Shown piece by piece: positions 1-9,821 of a stretch of DNA of 64,000 nt. The notes beneath the pieces are model-generated. The model did no database searches. It saw nothing but the letters and a program-made list of their open reading frames with translations, and was not told the DNA's origin. A program made the position numbers and the translations under genes. Origin of the DNA: Nitratireductor aestuarii (GTDB lineage: Bacteria; Pseudomonadota; Alphaproteobacteria; Rhizobiales; Rhizobiaceae); assembly GCF_014641695.1 (NCBI RefSeq), contig NZ_BMIF01000003.1:186001-250000 (forward strand). Direction: 5' to 3'. The first letter of the stretch is position 1. The number at the start of each line of letters is the position of its first letter.

Positions 1-417
1 TTCGGTCACGCCGATGAAGTCTTCGTCGGAAAGGGAGAAGCTCACCTGATTGGCTTCCATGTTCACCCGGCAGGCGGTGATGGCGAAGGGATCGATGTCC
101 GTTCCGGTGACGGCAGCCGCACCCGACTTGCAGGCCGCGATGGCCACGAGGCCGGAGCCCGTGGCGAAATCCAGCACGCGCTTGCCCCTCACGGATTCAG
201 GATGGTCGAGCACATAGCGGGAAAGGCCCTGTCCGCCCGCCCAGGCAAAGGCCCAGAAGGGCAGGGGAAGCCCGGCTTCTTCCAGCTCCTCTTCGGTCTT
301 GTGCCAGAGGTCATAGGCCTCGTGCGCAAGCTGAAGCTGGATTTCCGGAACATGCGGCGGCGCCTGCAGGGCGGTGTTTGCCAGAATGAACTCGCGGGCG
401 CCATCCGGTGTTATCAT
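1..417 (-). CDS. Class I SAM-dependent methyltransferase, ETFB-lysine/L11 methyltransferase-like (3' end outside window)
   Basis: The first 139 codons are visible; the gene runs off the left edge. A SAM-binding motif I (VLDFATGSG, residues 81-89) is followed by an acidic residue ending strand 2 (D108 in TGTDID). The preceding [17 protein letters not shown] block (residues 54-70) resembles the METTL20/ETFB lysine methyltransferase group, which is related to PrmA; this is family recall, not a search. The start ATG at 417 has AAAGGA about six bases upstream and lies 12 bases after the stop of the EVE-domain gene, so it is the last visible member of the tsaD-gpsA-YciI-EVE string. The substrate could be electron-transfer flavoprotein beta, L11 or something else; the family is firm, the substrate is not. 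Confidence 0.8.
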   Translation of the reverse strand, partial: MITPDGAREFILANTALQAPPHVPEIQLQLAHEAYDLWHKTEEELEEAGLPLPFWAFAWAGGQGLSRYVLDHPESVRGKRVLDFATGSGLVAIAACKSGAAAVTGTDIDPFAITACRVNMEANQVSFSLSDEDFIGVTE

Positions 418-429
418 CGCAATCCTTTG

Positions 430-858
430 TCAGATGCTCTTTGGGTCCAGCCCGCCCATGCGGCAGACTTCGATCCACTCGTCCTCCTGCACGGGCTGGA
501 CCGAGAGGCGGAACGAGGTGACCAGCGCCATTTTTTCGAGCGCGGGATTGGCCTTGACGTCCACGAGCTTCACCGGCTTCGGCATGTCGCAGACAGCGCG
601 GATGTCCACGCACTCCCAGCGCGGATCGTCAGTGGATGAATCCGGATGCGCGAGTTTGCAGACCTCGACGATGCCGACGACCTCCAGGCCCTGATTGGAG
701 TGGTAGAAGAAGCCTTTGTCGCCCAGCTGCATCTGGCGCATGAAGTTGCGCGCCTGATAGTTGCGGACACCGGTCCACTCTTCGCCTTCAGCACCCTTGG
801 CCTTCTGCTGCTCCCACGACCAGGCATCAGGCTCCGACTTGAACAACCAATACGCCAT
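430..858 (-). CDS. EVE domain-containing protein
   Basis: 142 residues, essentially a single EVE (PUA-like) domain. It begins MAYWLFKSEPDAWSWE, the typical opening of this family, and contains the VRNYQARNFMR and KGFFYHSNQG blocks (about residues 31-56). EVE domains bind modified bases in nucleic acids; single-domain bacterial members have no settled role. It follows the YciI-like gene by eight bases and precedes the methyltransferase by 12, so co-transcription is likely. Confidence 0.9.
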   Translation of the reverse strand: MAYWLFKSEPDAWSWEQQKAKGAEGEEWTGVRNYQARNFMRQMQLGDKGFFYHSNQGLEVVGIVEVCKLAHPDSSTDDPRWECVDIRAVCDMPKPVKLVDVKANPALEKMALVTSFRLSVQPVQEDEWIEVCRMGGLDPKSI

Positions 859-865
859 GTCGTCC

Positions 866-1156
866 TCAGGCGTCCGCAGACTTCTTCAGGACCCAGTTCC
901 ATGCGGTCACTTCGCGGGATGCGAAAAGGCCAGCGGCAACGTACGGGTCGTTATCGGCGATCTCCTGAGCCTTCTCCAGGCTTTCGGCCTCGACGATGAG
1001 AAGGGTCCCAAACGGATTTTGATCCTCTCCGAGGAACGGACCACCAAGCTTCACCGCGTCGCCGAGGCTTTCGATATAGGCCAGATGGGTCGGACGGGTG
1101 TCGAGCCGCAGCTGGAGGCTGTCGGGCTTGTCCTTGCAGATGATAGCGTAGAGCAT
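866..1156 (-). CDS. YciI family protein
   Basis: 96 residues starting MLYAIICKDKPDSLQLR. The ferredoxin-like YciI fold is suggested by the His in the RPTHLAYIES block and by the GGPFLGEDQ and FGTLLIVEAESLEKAQEIA segments. I chose the ATG at 1156 because GAGGAG lies about eight bases upstream; an in-frame TTG 15 bases earlier would place this Shine-Dalgarno sequence inside the gene. The ribosome-binding site overlaps the gpsA stop. The biochemical role of the family is poorly known. Confidence 0.88.
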   Translation of the reverse strand: MLYAIICKDKPDSLQLRLDTRPTHLAYIESLGDAVKLGGPFLGEDQNPFGTLLIVEAESLEKAQEIADNDPYVAAGLFASREVTAWNWVLKKSADA

Positions 1157-1167
1157 GGGATTACTCC

Positions 1168-2154
1168 TCAATCTTCGTTTTTCAGGGGGCGGCGAAGCAA
1201 TGCTTCGACCGCTTCATCGATGGAAATCCTGCCGTCGAGAAGCGCTGCCGTGGCGTCGATGATCGGCGCTTTCACGGATAGCTTGCGGCAAAGCTCGGAG
1301 GCAATGGGAGCCGTCGCGACACCCTCTGCCAGCGGCCGTCCGGTGAGATCCTCACCCCTGCCGAGCGCCATGCCGTAGGAATAGTTGCGCGACTGAGGGG
1401 ACGAACAGGTGAGCATCAGGTCACCCAGGCCCGAAAGCCCCATGATCGTTTCCATACGCGCGCCGAGCGTCTTGGCCAACCTGCGTAGCTCCGCAAATCC
1501 GCGCGTGATGAGAGCGGCCTGCGCGCTCGCGCCGAAGCCCCGGCCAGTGGAAGCGCCGGCGGCAATCGCCAGCACGTTCTTGATCGCGCCGCCAAGCTCC
1601 ACGCCCTTGACGTCGACGCTCGAGTAGCAGCGGAAGGCGGGGCCGGAGAGCACGCGCGCAAGCTGAGCGGCCGTGTTTTCGTTTCCAGCCGCTACGGTAA
1701 CGGCCGTGGGGAAACCTCGCGCCACATCGGCGGCAAAGCTCGGGCCGGAAAGCACGGCGATCTGATGCTCCGGCAGTGCATCGTGCGCGACCTCGGACAT
1801 CAGCCGTCCGCTGCTTTGTTCGATGCCTTTCGCGCAGAGAACGACAGGCGCAGCTGTGGGAATGACCTGCCTCAGTTCGCCGAGCGCCTTGCCTAGCGAC
1901 TGGGCGGGGATCACGGCGAGCACCGCGTCCGCCTGATCAAGCACTGCCCCGGCATCCGCTGATGCCGCAATTCCCTCCGGAAGGATCACATCGCCCAGAT
2001 AGCGACTGTTCTTCCGCGCCTCGTTGATCTCACTGACAGTGTCGCTGTTGCGGGCAAACAGGCTGACGTCATGACCCGCGCGGCGGCTGTTGGCGGCGAG
2101 TGCCGTACCCCACGCTCCACCACCCAGCACTGCGATCTTGCGCTGCATGCTCAT
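1168..2154 (-). CDS. gpsA: Glycerol-3-phosphate dehydrogenase [NAD(P)+]
   Basis: 328 residues, normal length. It reduces dihydroxyacetone phosphate to sn-glycerol 3-phosphate in the cytosol for phospholipid synthesis. The Rossmann motif GGGAWGTA is at residues 11-18, and the catalytic Lys sits in [13 protein letters not shown] (K192). The start overlaps the tsaD stop by four bases (ATGA), which indicates translational coupling; the tsaD-gpsA pairing is common in Alphaproteobacteria. Confidence 0.97.
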   Translation of the reverse strand: MSMQRKIAVLGGGAWGTALAANSRRAGHDVSLFARNSDTVSEINEARKNSRYLGDVILPEGIAASADAGAVLDQADAVLAVIPAQSLGKALGELRQVIPTAAPVVLCAKGIEQSSGRLMSEVAHDALPEHQIAVLSGPSFAADVARGFPTAVTVAAGNENTAAQLARVLSGPAFRCYSSVDVKGVELGGAIKNVLAIAAGASTGRGFGASAQAALITRGFAELRRLAKTLGARMETIMGLSGLGDLMLTCSSPQSRNYSYGMALGRGEDLTGRPLAEGVATAPIASELCRKLSVKAPIIDATAALLDGRISIDEAVEALLRRPLKNED

Positions 2155-3239
2155 GCCTTTGCCCCCTTCTTGCCAGCACCGAACATGGGCGCGGACGACT
2201 GGTCAAGCGGCCAGCGGGGTCGTGGCGCAAAGGTGAACGGATCGTCCTCAAGCATCCCGGCATCGAATCGCTCAAGCCCGACCCAGCCGATCATCGCGGC
2301 ATTGTCGCCGCAGAGCTTGATGGGCGGAGCCACGAGCGTGAAACCATGCTTGCCGCAGAGGCGATCGAGTTCCGCGCGGATCGCCTGATTTGCAGCTACG
2401 CCGCCAGCGACCACCAGCGTCGGCGCGGAGATTTCCGGATGCATCGCGCGGAAACGTTCAAGGCTGCGGCGCACTCTGTCTGCCAGCGTCTCGGTGACCG
2501 CGCGCTGGAAAGAAGCGCAGATATCGGCAATGTCCTGCTGCGAAAGCGGAGCAAGCTCCGTTGCCGCACGGCGGACGGCCGTCTTCAGGCCCGAGAAGGA
2601 AAAATCGAGCCGGGCCTCACCCTTCATGGGGCGGGGAAAGTCAAAGCGCTTCGGGTCTCCGTTGGCGGCTGCCTTCTCGACATTCGGCCCACCGGGGTAG
2701 GGGAGCGAGAGGAGCTTCGCCGTCTTGTCGAAAGCCTCGCCGAGCGCATCATCGATCGTCGTGCCCCAGCGCTCGTATTGGCCAAGCCCCGCCACGTGGA
2801 GAATCTGCGTGTGCCCGCCCGAGACCAGCAGCAGCAGGAACGGAAACTCGACGTTGTCCGTCAGACGGGCGGTAAGCGCATGGCCTTCCAGATGATTGAC
2901 GGGAATCAGTGGCTTGCCCTTGGCGGCAGCGATCGCCTTGGCCATCGTCACGCCAACGATGAGCCCGCCGATGAGGCCCGGACCAGCGGTGGCGGCGATA
3001 GCGTCAACATCATCCAGCGTCAGGCCCGCTTCCAGCAGTGCCGCATCGATCACGCCATCCAGCGCTTCCACATGGGCGCGCGCGGCGATCTCCGGCACCA
3101 CGCCGCCAAAGGCCGCATGTTCCTCGATCTGGCTCAGAACAACGTTGGACAGGATGCGCGGCACCCCGTCTGCCCCGCGCTCCACGATGGAAGCGGCGGT
3201 CTCGTCGCAACTTGTCTCTATGCCCAGCACGCGCGTCAT
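2151..3239 (-). CDS. tsaD: tRNA N6-adenosine threonylcarbamoyltransferase
   Basis: 362 residues. It transfers the threonylcarbamoyl group to A37 of ANN-decoding tRNAs as part of the TsaBDE complex. The start [17 protein letters not shown] is diagnostic, and the metal-binding NHLEGH motif lies at residues 115-120. It is divergent from hemC across a 96-base gap that must contain both promoters, and it overlaps gpsA by four bases. Confidence 0.97.
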   Translation of the reverse strand: MTRVLGIETSCDETAASIVERGADGVPRILSNVVLSQIEEHAAFGGVVPEIAARAHVEALDGVIDAALLEAGLTLDDVDAIAATAGPGLIGGLIVGVTMAKAIAAAKGKPLIPVNHLEGHALTARLTDNVEFPFLLLLVSGGHTQILHVAGLGQYERWGTTIDDALGEAFDKTAKLLSLPYPGGPNVEKAAANGDPKRFDFPRPMKGEARLDFSFSGLKTAVRRAATELAPLSQQDIADICASFQRAVTETLADRVRRSLERFRAMHPEISAPTLVVAGGVAANQAIRAELDRLCGKHGFTLVAPPIKLCGDNAAMIGWVGLERFDAGMLEDDPFTFAPRPRWPLDQSSAPMFGAGKKGAKA

Positions 3240-3335
3240 TCGGCCCGATCTGCCCTTGTTGCCGTTCTGGCCGAACCTTAGTAGTGATGGTCAGCCGCAG
3301 AATGTGAGAATGCGGGTTAGCACGGACATCGCCTC

Positions 3336-4265
3336 ATGCAAACCGATCTGGTGAGAATTGGAACGCGCGGAAGCGCTTTGGCTCTGGCTCAGGCAGCGGA
3401 AACGCGCGCCCGTTTGATGGCCGCGCACAACTTTCCGGAAGAGGCGTTCGAAATCGTGGTGATCAGCACCACTGGCGACCGGATCCAGGATCGCGCGTTG
3501 TCCGAAGCTGGCGGCAAGGGCCTTTTCACCAAGGAACTGGAAGAGGCGCTCTACGACGGTCGTATCGATTTCGCCGTTCATTCCTCCAAGGACATGCCCA
3601 CCTTCCTGCCTGACGGACTGGAGATTTCCTGTTTCCTGGAGCGCGAGGACGTGCGCGACGTGTTCATCGGCGGCAAGGTCAAGCGCCTGCAGGATCTGCC
3701 GCAGGGCGCGAAGCTCGGCACCTCGTCGCTCCGCCGTCAGGCACTGGCGCTCCGCCTGCGTCCGGACCTCGATGTGCAGGTGTTCCGCGGCAACGTACAG
3801 ACCCGCCTGCGCAAGCTGGAAGCGGGCGAAGTCGATGGCACGATGCTCGCTCTCGCGGGCCTCAAGCGCCTGAAGCTGGAGCAGGTGGCTACCGAAATCA
3901 TGGACGGCGACAGTTTTCCGCCTGCACTCGGCCAGGGTGCTATCTGCATCGAAAGTCGCATTGGCGACGAACGCGTGGCCAAGCTTCTGGCTCCGATCCA
4001 CCATGCGGCGACGGGTGCGGAACTGGAATGCGAACGCGCATTCCTTGGCGCTCTCGACGGCTCCTGCCGCACGCCGATTGCCGGGCTGGCGCAGGTCGAA
4101 GGCGACCGGATCAGCTTCCGTGGCATGATCCTGACGCCGGATGGACGCGAGATGCACGAGATCTCAGCCGAAGGTGCGGTGGCTGATGCGCAGGCGATCG
4201 GTCGTGAGGCCGGTGAGGAAATCCGCGCTGTGGCGGGTGAGACCTTTTTCCAGAGCTGGAGCTAA
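3336..4265 (+). CDS. hemC: Hydroxymethylbilane synthase (porphobilinogen deaminase)
   Basis: 309 residues. It polymerises four porphobilinogen units into hydroxymethylbilane for haem and corrin synthesis. The N-terminus [15 protein letters not shown] is canonical, the catalytic Asp is in VHSSKDMPT (D86), and the dipyrromethane cofactor is attached to the Cys in LDGSCRTPI (C244). It is the first gene of hemC-hemD-mitofilin-hemY. Confidence 0.97.
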   Translation: MQTDLVRIGTRGSALALAQAAETRARLMAAHNFPEEAFEIVVISTTGDRIQDRALSEAGGKGLFTKELEEALYDGRIDFAVHSSKDMPTFLPDGLEISCFLEREDVRDVFIGGKVKRLQDLPQGAKLGTSSLRRQALALRLRPDLDVQVFRGNVQTRLRKLEAGEVDGTMLALAGLKRLKLEQVATEIMDGDSFPPALGQGAICIESRIGDERVAKLLAPIHHAATGAELECERAFLGALDGSCRTPIAGLAQVEGDRISFRGMILTPDGREMHEISAEGAVADAQAIGREAGEEIRAVAGETFFQSWS

Positions 4266-4280
4266 CCAGCCGGAGGTGAC

Positions 4281-4988
4281 ATGCGGCGCGTCCTGATCAC
4301 CCGGCCTGAACCGGGTAGCTCAAAGACGGCATCGAAGGTGCTTGAGATGGGCTGGACGCCGCTCGTTCTCCCGCTCACCCGGATCGAGCCGCTGACGGAC
4401 CTGCCGGCGATCGATCCCGTTGAGTTCGCGGCAATTGCCCTCACCAGCCCGAACTCTGCCCGTTATCTTCCCGTATCATTTACAGGATCACTCAAGGCGC
4501 TGCCGGCCTACGCGGTGGGCACCGCTACGGCCTCGACTGCTCGGAAAGCCGGTCTCAATGTTGTTGATGAAAGCGCGGGCGACGCTGCGGGCCTCTGCCG
4601 GGTCATCGCGGAACAGGTGAAGCCCGGCTCGAAAATCCTGATCCTGTGCGGCCGTGTCCGCCGCAGCGTTCTGGAGCAGGGCCTGCGCGAGACGGGATAT
4701 GAACCGCTCCTTGTCGAGACCTATGATACAGTACCCTTGCGACCATCTGTGGATGAGGCCGCTGCTGTGCTGGGTGGCACACCCGTTGATACGGTGCTTC
4801 TCTATTCAGCTTTGGCGGCGGAGGAATTCACGCGCTTTGTAGAAGAACAGGGGGCGAAGGAAACCTTCGCGAAAGCGCGCTTCATCGGGATTTCTGCGCG
4901 CATCGGATCGTACCTTCCGGAGAAATGGGCTGCTCGCCTGCTCGTTGCTGCGGAACCGAATGAGGAGGCGATGCTTTCCCTGCTTTAA
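4281..4988 (+). CDS. hemD: Uroporphyrinogen-III synthase
   Basis: 235 residues. It closes hydroxymethylbilane to uroporphyrinogen III. The family is poorly conserved, but the start MRRVLITRPEPGSSKTA, the two-lobe length and the ALTSPNSARYL and DTVLLYSALAAEEF segments fit. The ATG has a strong GGAGGTGAC site right upstream, 15 bases after the hemC stop, so the genes are coupled. Position in the operon supports the call as much as the sequence does. Confidence 0.93.
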   Translation: MRRVLITRPEPGSSKTASKVLEMGWTPLVLPLTRIEPLTDLPAIDPVEFAAIALTSPNSARYLPVSFTGSLKALPAYAVGTATASTARKAGLNVVDESAGDAAGLCRVIAEQVKPGSKILILCGRVRRSVLEQGLRETGYEPLLVETYDTVPLRPSVDEAAAVLGGTPVDTVLLYSALAAEEFTRFVEEQGAKETFAKARFIGISARIGSYLPEKWAARLLVAAEPNEEAMLSLL

Positions 4989-5072
4989 AGGTTTCGTGAG
5001 ACTCACTCTTCATTGTGTTTTCAAAGTCGCACCTTATCTGCGGTATTGACGTAACTGCCTTCGGAGTTCCCA

Positions 5073-6500
5073 ATGGTCAAAACACCTAGGACGCGCCACT
5101 CGACTTCCAAGCGGGAGCCTGTGACGATAGATCTGGAGGCGGTGAAAGCCGAAGGAGCACCCGAAACGCCGGCTGAGGCCGAAGCTGAAGCGGCAGCTCC
5201 TGTAGAAACCGAAGTCACCCAGCCACAACCCGACCCGGAAGATGTCCTTCTGGCAGAGGCCGAGCGCGAAGACGTTGCTGCTGAAGCTGCCGGTAACGGT
5301 TCTGATCTGCCGCCTTCCGATGCCGCTCAGGAAACGACCGTAACGCCACCGCCAGCTGCTCCGCGCTCCGGCAGGGGAGGCGCAATTGCCGGCGGCGTGA
5401 TCGGCGGACTTGTGGCGCTGCTGCTTGCAGGCGGACTGCAATATTCTGGCGTTCTGCCCCCTTTGAATAATGCGCCGCAGTCCGACACTGGAGTCCAGGC
5501 ACTGCGCGACGAAATCTCTGGCCTTCAGAGCCAGATCGCTGAGCTGAAGAATCAGCCGGCGGCACCTGCACCCAATCTGGACGAAGCTCTTGCCGAGCCG
5601 CGCCAGCAGATCGCCCAGCTGCGAGAAACAGTCCAATCGCTTGAACAGCAGGTGGCATCCGGCGGCTCCGGCGATCAGACACAAGCGCTGGCTGAGCTCG
5701 AACAGCGCCGCTCGGAACTCGAGACGTCCTTTCAGGAACTTTCGCAGCGTCTGAACCAGTCCGGTGCGGCTGACGGCGAGCTCGCCCAGCGGCTGGAAAG
5801 CGCCGAGCGTGAACTGGCCGGCCTGCGTGAAACCGTTCAATCCGCCGGTACTGAAAGCCGCGAAGCCGCAACAGAGGCTTCGAACGAGGCGGTTTCCGCT
5901 GTCACGACCAGGATTGATGAAATTGCTGGCCAGGTCGAGGCACTGTCCAAGCGCCTTGAGGAGCTTTCAACGGAAGTAGCGCGTCAGGATGAGGGGCCGA
6001 AGGTCGCGCTCGTCGTGGCGGCCTCCGCACTCAAGTCGGCAGTGGATCGCGGGCACTCTTTCGCCTCCGAGCTCGAGACCTATTCCAGTATCGCCTCCAA
6101 CGCATCCGAACTGGACAGCCTCCGGCCTTACGCCGAGAACGGCATCCCGACGCTCGCCAGCCTGAGCGAGGAAGCCTCCGACTTCGCGTCGAAAATCGCT
6201 GCGGCGGAAAATGCGGTGCCGGAATCAGCCGGGCTGGTTGAGCGCTTCACGTCCAGCGTCAAGTCGGTCGTCACCGTCCGCCCCGTGGGCGAGGTGCAGG
6301 GCGAGCAGCCTTCCGCGATCGCCGCGCGTGTGGAAGCCGCAGTTCAGCGCGGCGACCTGCCGGTGGCTCTGCGTGAATTCGAGACCTTGCCTGAAAACAT
6401 GAAGAACCTTGGCGCTGACTTCGCCGCCAAGCTGCGCGCACGGCAGGCAGCGAACGAAGTCCTCGACAAAGCCCTTTCCAGCGCGTTGAAGCCAGCCTGA
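5073..6500 (+). CDS. Mitofilin/Mic60-like inner-membrane protein
   Basis: 475 residues. An acidic Ala/Glu/Pro-rich cytoplasmic N-terminus (1-100) is followed by one Gly-rich transmembrane segment (about 103-122), a long Gln/Glu/Leu-rich predicted coiled coil (135-300) and a C-terminal helical domain (390-475) ending AANEVLDKALSSALKPA. This layout and the position between hemD and hemY match alphaproteobacterial Mic60, the relative of the mitochondrial MICOS subunit that bends inner membranes and forms contact sites. It is separated from hemD by 84 bases and from hemY by 11. The sequence alone does not prove membrane-shaping activity. Confidence 0.85.
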   Translation: MVKTPRTRHSTSKREPVTIDLEAVKAEGAPETPAEAEAEAAAPVETEVTQPQPDPEDVLLAEAEREDVAAEAAGNGSDLPPSDAAQETTVTPPPAAPRSGRGGAIAGGVIGGLVALLLAGGLQYSGVLPPLNNAPQSDTGVQALRDEISGLQSQIAELKNQPAAPAPNLDEALAEPRQQIAQLRETVQSLEQQVASGGSGDQTQALAELEQRRSELETSFQELSQRLNQSGAADGELAQRLESAERELAGLRETVQSAGTESREAATEASNEAVSAVTTRIDEIAGQVEALSKRLEELSTEVARQDEGPKVALVVAASALKSAVDRGHSFASELETYSSIASNASELDSLRPYAENGIPTLASLSEEASDFASKIAAAENAVPESAGLVERFTSSVKSVVTVRPVGEVQGEQPSAIAARVEAAVQRGDLPVALREFETLPENMKNLGADFAAKLRARQAANEVLDKALSSALKPA

Positions 6501-6511
6501 GGCCAGTTTTC

Positions 6512-8140
6512 ATGATCCGCACCCTGTTCTTTCTGGCAATTGTTCTGGCGCTCGGTCTGGGCTTCATGTGGCTGGCGGAGCGCCCCGGCGATCTCGTCGT
6601 CACCTTCGGCGGCTACCAGTATCAAGTAACCCTGCTCGCGGCAGCCGTGATCCTGGTCGCAGCCTTCGCGGCCATGATGATCTCGTGGTGGATCATCCGT
6701 GGCGTCTGGCGCAGCCCCTATGCCGTCACGCGCTACTTCCGCGTACGCCGACGCGACCGTGGCTATCAGGCGCTTTCGACCGGCCTGATTGCAGCCGGAG
6801 CGGGCGACGGCGGCACCGCACGACGCATGGGCAAGCAGGCGGCCAAGCTGATCTCCTCGGATCAGGAGCCTTTGATCCATCTGCTGGATGCGCAGGCTGC
6901 CCTTCTGGAGGGCGACCATACAGCCGCCCGTGCAAAATTCGAGGCCATGGCCAAGGACCCCGAGACGCGCCTCCTGGGTCTCCGGGGTCTCTATCTCGAA
7001 GCCGAACGCATCGGCGACCGCAATGCCGCCCGCCAGATTGCTTCTGAAGCAGCAAACGTTTCGCCGCAACTCGGCTGGGCTTCCGCTGCGGCCCTCGAAA
7101 TGAAAACTGTCGCGCGCGACTGGGATGGTGCCATCTCGCTCGTGGATGCACGCAGCCGTGCTCCGAATGCCGACCGTGCTGTCACCTCTCGCCAGCGCGC
7201 GGTGTTGCTCACAGCCAAGGCTCTGGAAGAACTCGATTCTCACCCGTCCGCCGCCAAGACGCTGGCGCAGGAAGCGCATCGCTTGCAACCGGACTTCGTC
7301 CCCGCTGCCGTGACGCTCGCTCGCGCCGATATCCGGTTGAACGACCAGCGCAAGGCTTCAAAGGTTCTGGAAGCGATCTGGAAGCGTTCGCCGCATCCCG
7401 ACGTGGCGGATGTCTACATTCATCTGCGCCACGGCGACTCCACCTTCGACCGTCTGGAACGGGCGCGCCGTTTGCGCAAGCTTCGTTCGAACAATGTCGA
7501 GTCCGAACTGGCCGTCGCCCGAGCTGCACTCGACGCCGGTGAATTCGCCGAAGCGCGTGCCGCGGCTGAAGCGGCCGTCCGACTGGAGCCGCGCGAAGGT
7601 GCATTCCTGTTGCTCGCCGATATCGAGGAAGCCGAGACGGGCGATCAGGGTCGCATCCGCCATTGGCTTGCTCAGGCGGTTCGCGCTCCGCAGGATCCCG
7701 CATGGGTCGCGGATGGCGTCGTGCTGGAGAAGTGGGCGCCGACGTCCCCGGTCACTGGCCAGCTCGATGGAGTCCAGTGGCGCCCGCCGATGGAACGTTT
7801 CGGCCAGGTGATTGAGGTCGAGAATGCGCTTAAATCCGTGCCGGCCCTTCCCGCTGCCCCTGTGGAGCCGGAAACGCTCAAAGTAGATGAGCCTCTAACG
7901 AAGGCGCTGAGCGAAGCACCTGCTCCGCAGCAGCCCGTTCAGCCTGAACCGGCCAGGGCCGCAGAGCCTGCGCCAGCGGAAGAGGAAAAGCGTCCCGCCT
8001 TTGTCGAGGATCTGGTGGAGGATGAGGAAGCCACCCGGCCGTTCCAGCCGCCGATTCCCGATGATCCGGGTCCGGATGCTGACGATGATGAGGCGGAAAA
8101 CGTTCCGGCCCGCGCGGGCTCCGGCCTCCGGCTCTTCTGA
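6512..8140 (+). CDS. hemY: HemY-like TPR membrane protein
   Basis: 542 residues. There are two N-terminal transmembrane helices (about 3-20 and 42-62), then ARG/TPR-like helical repeats, and a Pro/Glu/Ala-rich acidic tail (about 430-542). The family sits in haem operons of proteobacteria and has been linked to late haem synthesis, but it is not the oxygen-dependent protoporphyrinogen oxidase of the same name in Bacillus. The acidic extension is longer than in gamma homologues and typical of rhizobia. Confidence 0.9.
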   Translation: MIRTLFFLAIVLALGLGFMWLAERPGDLVVTFGGYQYQVTLLAAAVILVAAFAAMMISWWIIRGVWRSPYAVTRYFRVRRRDRGYQALSTGLIAAGAGDGGTARRMGKQAAKLISSDQEPLIHLLDAQAALLEGDHTAARAKFEAMAKDPETRLLGLRGLYLEAERIGDRNAARQIASEAANVSPQLGWASAAALEMKTVARDWDGAISLVDARSRAPNADRAVTSRQRAVLLTAKALEELDSHPSAAKTLAQEAHRLQPDFVPAAVTLARADIRLNDQRKASKVLEAIWKRSPHPDVADVYIHLRHGDSTFDRLERARRLRKLRSNNVESELAVARAALDAGEFAEARAAAEAAVRLEPREGAFLLLADIEEAETGDQGRIRHWLAQAVRAPQDPAWVADGVVLEKWAPTSPVTGQLDGVQWRPPMERFGQVIEVENALKSVPALPAAPVEPETLKVDEPLTKALSEAPAPQQPVQPEPARAAEPAPAEEEKRPAFVEDLVEDEEATRPFQPPIPDDPGPDADDDEAENVPARAGSGLRLF

Positions 8141-8310
8141 TTATCCTGATCTCGGATTGTTACAGTTTGTGGGTAGGAGAACTGCAAACTGTGCCAGAAC
8201 GAACACACCGGAGATCATTTTGCTGTTTCGCATTCGTTAACACACGAATGTTGCTTGTTTGGTCGGGCCCGAGACCTCAAACATTGGTGTAACGATTACG
8301 CGAGACGCTG

Positions 8311-8781
8311 ATGTTTGAAAGCATTTTTGCCTTTTTGAAGAATCTGCCTGGGGGGCAAGTCACCAGTGCCAAGTCATTGACGGCCGATGACCCGAGGGTT
8401 GCTGCCGCAGCGCTCCTGATTCACGTGATCAATGCCGACGGGCAGAAGAACGCAGAGGAGCAGGCAGAGCTTACCGCTGCTCTTTCCCGCGCCTACAACG
8501 TGCACGGGGCCGAGCTGAAGGCGCTCATGAAAACCGCGCAGGAGGCTGAAGGCGCGGCAGTCGACATTTATGTCTTCACCAATGTCTTGATGCGGCATCT
8601 GGATGAAACCGCCCGAGTTGAATTCATCCGGCTGGTATGGGAGATTGTGCTCTCCGATGGCGAAATGCATGAACTGGAGGAAAATCTGGTCTGGCGGATC
8701 GCCGAACTGATCGGAGTCGATTCTCGTATGCGCGTGACCATGCGTCAGGAAGTCCAGAAACAGCGGGAAGGGGGCCTCTAA
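8311..8781 (+). CDS. TerB-like tellurite resistance family protein
   Basis: 156 residues, all helical. The TerB-type core has an acidic pair in each half: INADGQKNAEEQAEL (about 39-53) and VLSDGEMHELEENLVWRIAELIGV (about 112-135), which in TerB form a divalent metal site. No other tellurite genes are adjacent, so a direct resistance role is doubtful. It lies 170 bases after hemY with its own upstream region, and six bases before the amidotransferase gene, with which it is probably co-transcribed. Confidence 0.85.
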   Translation: MFESIFAFLKNLPGGQVTSAKSLTADDPRVAAAALLIHVINADGQKNAEEQAELTAALSRAYNVHGAELKALMKTAQEAEGAAVDIYVFTNVLMRHLDETARVEFIRLVWEIVLSDGEMHELEENLVWRIAELIGVDSRMRVTMRQEVQKQREGGL

Positions 8782-8787
8782 TCCCAT

Positions 8788-9573
8788 ATGGCGGGCGAGG
8801 CTGAGAAGAAAATCCTGGTCGTGCTGCATCAGGAACTGTCCAGCCCTGGACGGGTGGGGCAGATCCTGCAACGCAGCGGTTATACCCTCGACATAAGGCG
8901 GCCGCCGCTCGGAGATCCGTTGCCCGAAACGCTGGCCGAGCACAAGGGCGCCGTGGTCTTCGGCGGCCCGATGAGCGCCAACGACCACGACGAGTTCGTC
9001 AAGCGCGAGATCGACTGGCTTTCCGTTCCCTTGAAGGAAAACAAGCCCTTCCTTGGCATCTGCCTCGGCGCGCAAATGCTGGTCAAGCATCTGGGCGGCG
9101 TCGTGAAAAGCCACGATGACGGTCTCGTCGAGATCGGCTGGTATCCGCTTCGTGCAACCGATGAAGGCCGCAAGCTGATGCACTGGCCGGAGATGGTCTA
9201 CCAGTTCCATCGCGAAGGTTTTTCACTGCCTGCGGATGCGCAATTGCTCGCCGGTGGCGAGAGCTATCCCAATCAGGCCTTCCGCTATGGCGACAATGCC
9301 TGGGGCATCCAGTTTCACGCGGAATTGACCCGGGCGATGATGCAGCGCTGGGTCGTCCGCGGCGCGCAGCGTTTCGTTCTTCCCGGCGCGCAACCGGCGC
9401 GCGATCATCTGGGCGGTCGCTTCATCTGGGACACCCATCTTCGCCAGTGGCTGGTCGAGTTTCTCGACAAGATCTTCGGTCTTGATGGCGATATCGAGGT
9501 GAGGGCCGGCGACGAGGCTGACGCTGTGAAGCCTGCAGGTCAGCGCCAGCTTGGCCGACGCGGCATCGCGTAG
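8788..9573 (+). CDS. Class I glutamine amidotransferase
   Basis: 261 residues. It has the full class I glutaminase triad: nucleophile Cys in LGICLGAQML (C92), and His and Glu in WGIQFHAEL (H177, E179). There is no synthetase domain, so it belongs to the stand-alone GMP-synthase-glutaminase-like group of uncertain acceptor. The C-terminal 45 residues are basic and low in complexity. The start has only a weak, distant Shine-Dalgarno sequence, so the N-terminus could differ by a few residues. Confidence 0.88.
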   Translation: MAGEAEKKILVVLHQELSSPGRVGQILQRSGYTLDIRRPPLGDPLPETLAEHKGAVVFGGPMSANDHDEFVKREIDWLSVPLKENKPFLGICLGAQMLVKHLGGVVKSHDDGLVEIGWYPLRATDEGRKLMHWPEMVYQFHREGFSLPADAQLLAGGESYPNQAFRYGDNAWGIQFHAELTRAMMQRWVVRGAQRFVLPGAQPARDHLGGRFIWDTHLRQWLVEFLDKIFGLDGDIEVRAGDEADAVKPAGQRQLGRRGIA

Positions 9574-9689
9574 CGTCTCTCCCCGTAAATATTTCGAAAC
9601 TAACGCTGCAAGCACTGGCGCTGCCACGGCCTCAGCTCTATATTTGCTTTAGGCGTTCTGCGCTTCTCGACAGGAGAACTTTTCCCCGG

Positions 9690-9800
9690 GGCCTTATCGA
9701 TCCTTAAGGGAGTTGTCCCTGACCAGACCCGTGGGTTTGGTTACACGACGCCCACCTACTTAGTAGGTTCCCGGGATCGACACTCCATCGGTCGCCGTGG
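9690..9800 (+). ncRNA. ssrS: Structured RNA upstream of 5-FCL, probable 6S RNA core (ends approximate)
   Basis: This 409-base interval without a credible protein gene holds a clear RNA fold. A seven-base-pair closing helix (9697-9703 with 9774-9780) encloses three hairpins: 9707-9711/9716-9720, 9723-9730/9733-9740 and 9754-9759/9763-9768. The position directly before 5-formyl-THF cyclo-ligase is where ssrS (6S RNA, a regulator of RNA polymerase) sits in many proteobacteria; that context is the main argument. The cloverleaf-like pairing is not the textbook long rod of 6S, and a covariance search (Rfam RF00013) would decide. The transcript could extend to about 9850. Confidence 0.55.
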
Positions 9801-9821
9801 TTCGCCGCTTTTCTTCCTTCC

